From Acetobacteraceae bacterium (GTDB taxonomy: Bacteria; Pseudomonadota; Alphaproteobacteria; Acetobacterales; Acetobacteraceae): 64,000 bases of DNA. Every line of letters begins with the position of its first letter. Positions within the stretch are counted from its first letter, which is position 1. The stretch spans positions 1,119,501 through 1,183,500 of the forward strand of contig CP039459.1 of the NCBI GenBank assembly GCA_004843165.1, written 5' to 3'. The notes under the pieces were generated by a model that made no database searches, was not told where the DNA came from, and saw nothing but the letters and a program-made list of their open reading frames with translations. Of the stretch, positions 60,417-64,000 are shown piece by piece. The position numbers and the translations under genes are program-made.

Positions 60417-61502
60417 ATGACATGGCTAACTGAATATGTGCGCCCAAAGGTAAGGGGCTTGTTCCAGCGTGATGTGCCTGAAAACCTTTGGACGAATTGC
60501 CCAGGCTGTTCGCAAATGTTGTTGGTCAAAGATCTCGATCGCATTCTTAAAGTATGTCCACATTGCGGCCATCATTTAAAAGCGAATGTCGAGGAACGTC
60601 TCAAATGGACTTTTGATAAGGGCGAATACAAACTTGTTGAGCTTCCGGATGCGCCTTTAGATCCACTTGCTTTCAGGGATTCCAAAAAATATACAGATCG
60701 TCTGGCACAGGCGAGAGCGAAATCGAAACTGAAAGATTCCTTGGTTGTCGCAACGGGTGAGATTTCAGGTGAAAAGGCTGTTGTCGCCGTCATGGCGTTT
60801 GAATTTATGGCCGGCACGATGGGAGCCGCTTTGGGAGAAGCTTTTTTAGCCGCTTGCCATTACGCCGTTGTTCATCATCTGCCATTGATTATTTTCACCA
60901 CTTCTGGCGGTGCAAGAATGCAGGAAGGTGTGATTAGCTTGATGCAGATGCCAAGAACGACTCTTGGTGTTCAGATGCTGCATGAAGCGAGTCTTCCTTA
61001 TATTGTTGTTTATACCGACCCGACAACAGGAGGGGTTTCAGCCTCTTTTGCAATGTTGGGGGATATTCAGATTTCTGAACCTAAAGCTTTGATCGCTTTT
61101 GCAGGGCCACGTGTTATCCGTGATACCGTGCGTGAAGAACTGCCAGAAGGTTTCCAGAGGGCAGAATATTTGCAAGATCACGGTATGGTGGATCAAATTG
61201 TCGCACGTCCGGATTTGCCTGCTTATCTCGGTAAACTGATTTCTTTCCTCAAGCCTGCGGATCTGGAAAAACAGCAAAGAAAGCTTGCTTTAATCGAAAA
61301 AGATGAGATTTCCGTCTTTTCGACTTATACAGCTCTTCTTCCAGAAGGTTTTGAATATGAAACGGTGCCGGTTGCTTTAGAGGAAGTCTCTTTCGAAGAG
61401 GTAGAGGACGCATCAAAAGAAACGAAAAAAGAGAAGAAGTCCAAAGAAAAAAAGAGTAAGAAAAAGGATAATTCTAAAAAAGTGGCAAAAAAAGGTTCTT
61501 AA
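60417..61502 (+). CDS. accD: Acetyl-CoA carboxylase carboxyltransferase subunit beta
   Basis: Beta subunit of the carboxyltransferase that makes malonyl-CoA for fatty acid synthesis. It has 361 residues. The N-terminal C4 zinc finger is CPGCSQ...CPHCGHH (about 29-55). The crotonase-like core carries FMAGTMGAALGEAF, TTSGGARMQEGV and DPTTGGVSASFAMLGD. After residue about 300 there is a Lys/Glu-rich tail (EKKSKEKKSKKKDNSK) longer than in E. coli and probably disordered. The folC start codon follows the stop directly. The accD-folC order is common in Alphaproteobacteria; the trp genes often found before accD are absent. Confidence 0.95.
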   Translation: MTWLTEYVRPKVRGLFQRDVPENLWTNCPGCSQMLLVKDLDRILKVCPHCGHHLKANVEERLKWTFDKGEYKLVELPDAPLDPLAFRDSKKYTDRLAQARAKSKLKDSLVVATGEISGEKAVVAVMAFEFMAGTMGAALGEAFLAACHYAVVHHLPLIIFTTSGGARMQEGVISLMQMPRTTLGVQMLHEASLPYIVVYTDPTTGGVSASFAMLGDIQISEPKALIAFAGPRVIRDTVREELPEGFQRAEYLQDHGMVDQIVARPDLPAYLGKLISFLKPADLEKQQRKLALIEKDEISVFSTYTALLPEGFEYETVPVALEEVSFEEVEDASKETKKEKKSKEKKSKKKDNSKKVAKKGS

Positions 61503-62870
61503 TTGAAAGAAATTAAAGCGTCTTTGAAAGGGCCGAGCAATGATTTGCTTGGCCTTTCTTTGCGTTCTCAAGAGATTTTAGAACGCATTAAAAAACTTTA
61601 TCCTAGCCTTATTGACCTTTCTCTCGGCCGTTTGGAAAAATTGCTGGAGAAATTGGGGCGTCCACAAGATCACCTACCGCCTGTTTTTCATGTTGCCGGT
61701 ACGAATGGCAAAGGCAGCACATGTGCCTTTTTGCGGGCAATGGGAGAATCTGTCGGATTGAGGGCGCATGTTCTGACGAGCCCGCATCTTATCTCTTTAA
61801 ATGAGCGTTTTCGGATTGCAGGGAAGTTGGTCGATAATGCGACCTTAGAAGAGGCTCTTGCTGAAATTGAAATAAAAAATGCCGGAGCGCCGATTACTGT
61901 TTTCGAAGTACTGACGGCGGTTGGTTTTCTTTTATTTTCTCGAACACAAGCAGATTTTACCATTGTCGAAGTAGGAATGGGCGGAAAATTTGACGCTACC
62001 AATCTCGTAAATCCTGCGGTTTGCTTAATAACGCCTATCAGTTATGACCACCAAAATTTTTTAGGGGACAAGCTTTCTGGGATTGTTGCTGAAAAGGCAG
62101 GCATTATTAAAGAAAATATTCCTGTCTATGCTGGCAAACAGGTGCAAGAAGCCTTGGTTGAAATTGAAAAAGCGGCACAGAGCGCTCATGCTCCTTTAGA
62201 AATTTTAGGTCAAAATTTTAAAGTTTCTTTTAAAAAAGATCAGCAATCATGGATTTTTTTAGATGAGGATTCAGAGATTTCTCTGCCTTTTCCTGCCTTG
62301 AAAGGGTTACATCAAATTGAAAATGCGGCACTGGCAATCGCCGCTTTTAAAAATGTTTTCCCGCAATACAGCCCTAAAGCCTTTGAGGGAATTGCAGTGG
62401 CAAAATGGCCTGGGCGTTTACAGCAGTTGACAGGAAAATTAAAAAATTTAATTCCAGAAAATTGGGAGCTCTGGCTGGATGGTGCGCATAATCCGCATGG
62501 TGCCGAATTCTTAGGTAAAATGTTTCAATCTTGGAAAGAGGAATCTCCGAATCAGAAAATCTATGTCATTTTAGGATTAAAAGAAGGTAAAAAAGCGTCT
62601 GAAATTTTAGTACCGCTTTTGCCTTGGGGGGATAAAATTTTATTGGTTTGTGAAGAGAACCAATATTTGGCTCAGACGGTCACCGCCATGCATCAGGAGC
62701 TGGAGCCAATGGGAGAGACCGTTTCGATAGAGGAGGCGGCAAGTGTTCGAGCTGCTTTGCAAAAATTGGCTCTGGAAAATAGATCTCTTCAAAAGAATCG
62801 AATTGTGATTTGTGGTAGTCTCTATCTTGCCGGTGAAGTTTTACGGCAAGATGGTTTTGAAATGGTATAG
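61503..62870 (+). CDS. folC: Folylpolyglutamate synthase / dihydrofolate synthase
   Basis: Adds glutamate to dihydropteroate and to folates, completing the pathway encoded at 12.8-15.1 kb. It has 455 residues from TTG 61503, immediately after the accD stop. The Mur-ligase-like ATP motif is FHVAGTNGKGST (about 62-73). LTSPHLISLNERFRI, VEVGMGGKFDATN, the ISYDHQNFLG loop and the C-terminal LWLDGAHNPHG are all in place. Confidence 0.94.
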   Translation: MKEIKASLKGPSNDLLGLSLRSQEILERIKKLYPSLIDLSLGRLEKLLEKLGRPQDHLPPVFHVAGTNGKGSTCAFLRAMGESVGLRAHVLTSPHLISLNERFRIAGKLVDNATLEEALAEIEIKNAGAPITVFEVLTAVGFLLFSRTQADFTIVEVGMGGKFDATNLVNPAVCLITPISYDHQNFLGDKLSGIVAEKAGIIKENIPVYAGKQVQEALVEIEKAAQSAHAPLEILGQNFKVSFKKDQQSWIFLDEDSEISLPFPALKGLHQIENAALAIAAFKNVFPQYSPKAFEGIAVAKWPGRLQQLTGKLKNLIPENWELWLDGAHNPHGAEFLGKMFQSWKEESPNQKIYVILGLKEGKKASEILVPLLPWGDKILLVCEENQYLAQTVTAMHQELEPMGETVSIEEAASVRAALQKLALENRSLQKNRIVICGSLYLAGEVLRQDGFEMV

Positions 62871-62878
62871 GAGGAAAG

Positions 62879-64000
62879 ATGGAAAAGACAGCGACTGCAG
62901 GGCAGGCGAACGTTTTTTTTTCTGAAAATGATGATTCCTCTCAAGCGCAGAATCGACCTACCCCTGCAAATATTCCGGCAGAACAGGCACTTTTAGGGGC
63001 AATTTTTACAAATAACCGTGCCTATGAACGGGTTCAATCTTATTTGGAAGGCCGCCATTTCGCCCATGAAGTCCATGGCGAAATCTATGATGCGATGGCA
63101 CGCCGAATCAATGGCGGGCAATTAGCTGATCCAATTACGATGCGTGCGGAATTGGAGCATAGCGATATTTTAAAAAATGTCGGTGGCTATGCCTATGTGG
63201 TTGAGCTTGTGAATGCGATGGTCGGGATTATCAATGCCGATTCCTACGGTCAAATCATTCATGATTGCTGGATGCGTCGCCAGCTTATTGAAATTGGTGA
63301 AAAAACGGTTAACGGGGCCTTTGAAAGCAACCCTGATTATAATGGTGAAATCCAACTTGGGCAGGCGGAAGAGGCTTTATTCCAGTTGGCACATAGTAAA
63401 GGGCAGGATGAAAGATGCGTTGATTTCTCCATCCTTTTAAACCGTGTTGTTGAAACAGCCGTTGAGGCCTCCCAACGGGGGGATCAGCTTTCGGGTCTGA
63501 CAACAGGTTTTCGGGATTTGGATAAGAAAACCGGCGGCTTTCACCGCTCAGATTTAATTATTTTGGCTGGTCGCCCCGCAATGGGAAAAACTGCCTTGGC
63601 AACAAAAATGGCTTATCGTGCGGCACGTCACTTAGAGCAAACAGCTGCAGGCAAAGAAAAAAGAGGGCGTGTCCTTTTTTTCTCCGCAGAAATGTCCGCA
63701 GAGCAACTTGTCACCCGTATTCTTTCCGATGAGGCCAGCATCGTTGCAAGTGAATTGCGTAAGGGCAATATTAAAGAAAAAGATTTAGAGAATTTTATTC
63801 GGGCTGCTAGAAGATTGGAACATTTGCCCTTAAGCATTAATGATGCCTCGACCCCGCCTTTATCCATGATCCGTACCTATTGCCGTAAAGTGCAGCGTAC
63901 CCAAGGTCTTGATCTGGTCATTGTCGATTATTTGCAGTTTATTGAACCGGCTGTCGGGACAAAATTTACCAATACGGTGGATAAAACATCTGCCATTTCA
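62879..64000 (+). CDS. dnaB: Replicative DNA helicase DnaB (3' end outside window)
   Basis: ATG 62879 lies behind a strong AGGAGG, nine bases after the folC stop. 374 residues are visible of about 500. The N-terminal DnaG-interacting domain (IPAEQALLGAIFTNN near residue 32, then GRHFAHEVHGEIYDAM) is followed by the RecA-like ATPase. TGFRDLDKKTGGFHRSDLIILAGRPAMGKTALA holds Walker A. FFSAEMSAEQLVTRI and the Walker B strand LDLVIVDYLQF follow, after which the window ends. It unwinds the chromosome at the replication fork. Confidence 0.95.
   Translation, partial: MEKTATAGQANVFFSENDDSSQAQNRPTPANIPAEQALLGAIFTNNRAYERVQSYLEGRHFAHEVHGEIYDAMARRINGGQLADPITMRAELEHSDILKNVGGYAYVVELVNAMVGIINADSYGQIIHDCWMRRQLIEIGEKTVNGAFESNPDYNGEIQLGQAEEALFQLAHSKGQDERCVDFSILLNRVVETAVEASQRGDQLSGLTTGFRDLDKKTGGFHRSDLIILAGRPAMGKTALATKMAYRAARHLEQTAAGKEKRGRVLFFSAEMSAEQLVTRILSDEASIVASELRKGNIKEKDLENFIRAARRLEHLPLSINDASTPPLSMIRTYCRKVQRTQGLDLVIVDYLQFIEPAVGTKFTNTVDKTSAIS

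Overview
The window looks like chromosome from a moderately low-GC member of the Acetobacteraceae (acetic acid bacteria, Alphaproteobacteria). This is an inference from gene content: a pyruvate decarboxylase of the acetic-acid-bacterium/Zymomonas type next to a zinc alcohol dehydrogenase, a full cytochrome bd operon, a fused dihydroxyacetone kinase beside triosephosphate isomerase, and a ThiO-ThiS fusion behind a TPP riboswitch. Most genes use CGT/CTT/TTT-rich codons. A few segments (the OLD-type nuclease at 21.8-23.7 kb and small ORFs near 58.6 kb) are visibly more AT-rich. No prophage, insertion sequence, CRISPR array or rRNA operon was seen.

Layout. 0-6 kb: the start of nikA (cut by the left edge), a HAD phosphatase and two tandem outer-membrane porin paralogues with N-terminal coiled coils. 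One porin has no ATG/GTG/TTG start ahead of its signal peptide and the other carries a nine-base C tract. 6-12.7 kb: cydD-cydC-cydA-cydB, a CydX-like small subunit and a 29-residue membrane peptide, closed by strong hairpins. 12.8-16 kb (minus strand): thiol-disulfide protein, folP, a folB-folK fusion and folE. 16-21.7 kb: an SMR transporter, oligopeptidase B, a YigZ-family protein, a secreted protein, a metallo-beta-lactamase-fold hydrolase and an alpha/beta hydrolase. 21.8-24.1 kb: an OLD-family ATPase/TOPRIM nuclease with a perfect 16-bp parS-type site just after its stop, then a DUF3297 protein. 24.1-27.9 kb (minus): the thiamin operon thiOS-thiG-thiE-thiF under a TPP riboswitch. 28-30.4 kb (minus): dhaKL and tpiA, which together feed dihydroxyacetone into glycolysis. 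30.7-35 kb: uvrA and a CorA-type metal channel, followed by a short transcription unit of unknown role.

35.3-38.6 kb: a NUP-family lipoprotein and two nearly identical Sel1-repeat secreted proteins flanking a frame-disrupted gene with a histidine-rich tail. 38.7-45.2 kb: htpG, pdc, adh and an aldehyde dehydrogenase, an ethanol/acetaldehyde block. 45.3-50 kb: a radical SAM protein translationally coupled to a lipoprotein, a NUC-family protein lacking the catalytic DRGH motif, a saccharopine-dehydrogenase-like protein and a small secreted repeat protein. 50.2-51.7 kb: a zinc/manganese-type ABC transporter ATPase and permease without a binding protein. 51.8 kb: tRNA-Pro(CGG). 51.9-55.4 kb (minus): hemH-asd, a secreted protein and a 2OG-Fe(II) oxygenase. 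55.6-58.4 kb: sucA without sucB. 58.6-60.2 kb: small and membrane proteins. 60.4-64 kb: accD, folC and the 5' part of dnaB.

Together the genes describe a respiratory organism with fermentative capacity: microaerobic bd oxidase, pyruvate to acetaldehyde/ethanol, glycerol/DHA assimilation, and de novo folate and thiamin synthesis. Most genes are housekeeping. The unfamiliar material is concentrated in the porin pair, the small proteins at the end of the cyd operon, the OLD/parS site, the Sel1/His-rich locus, and the radical SAM-lipoprotein pair.
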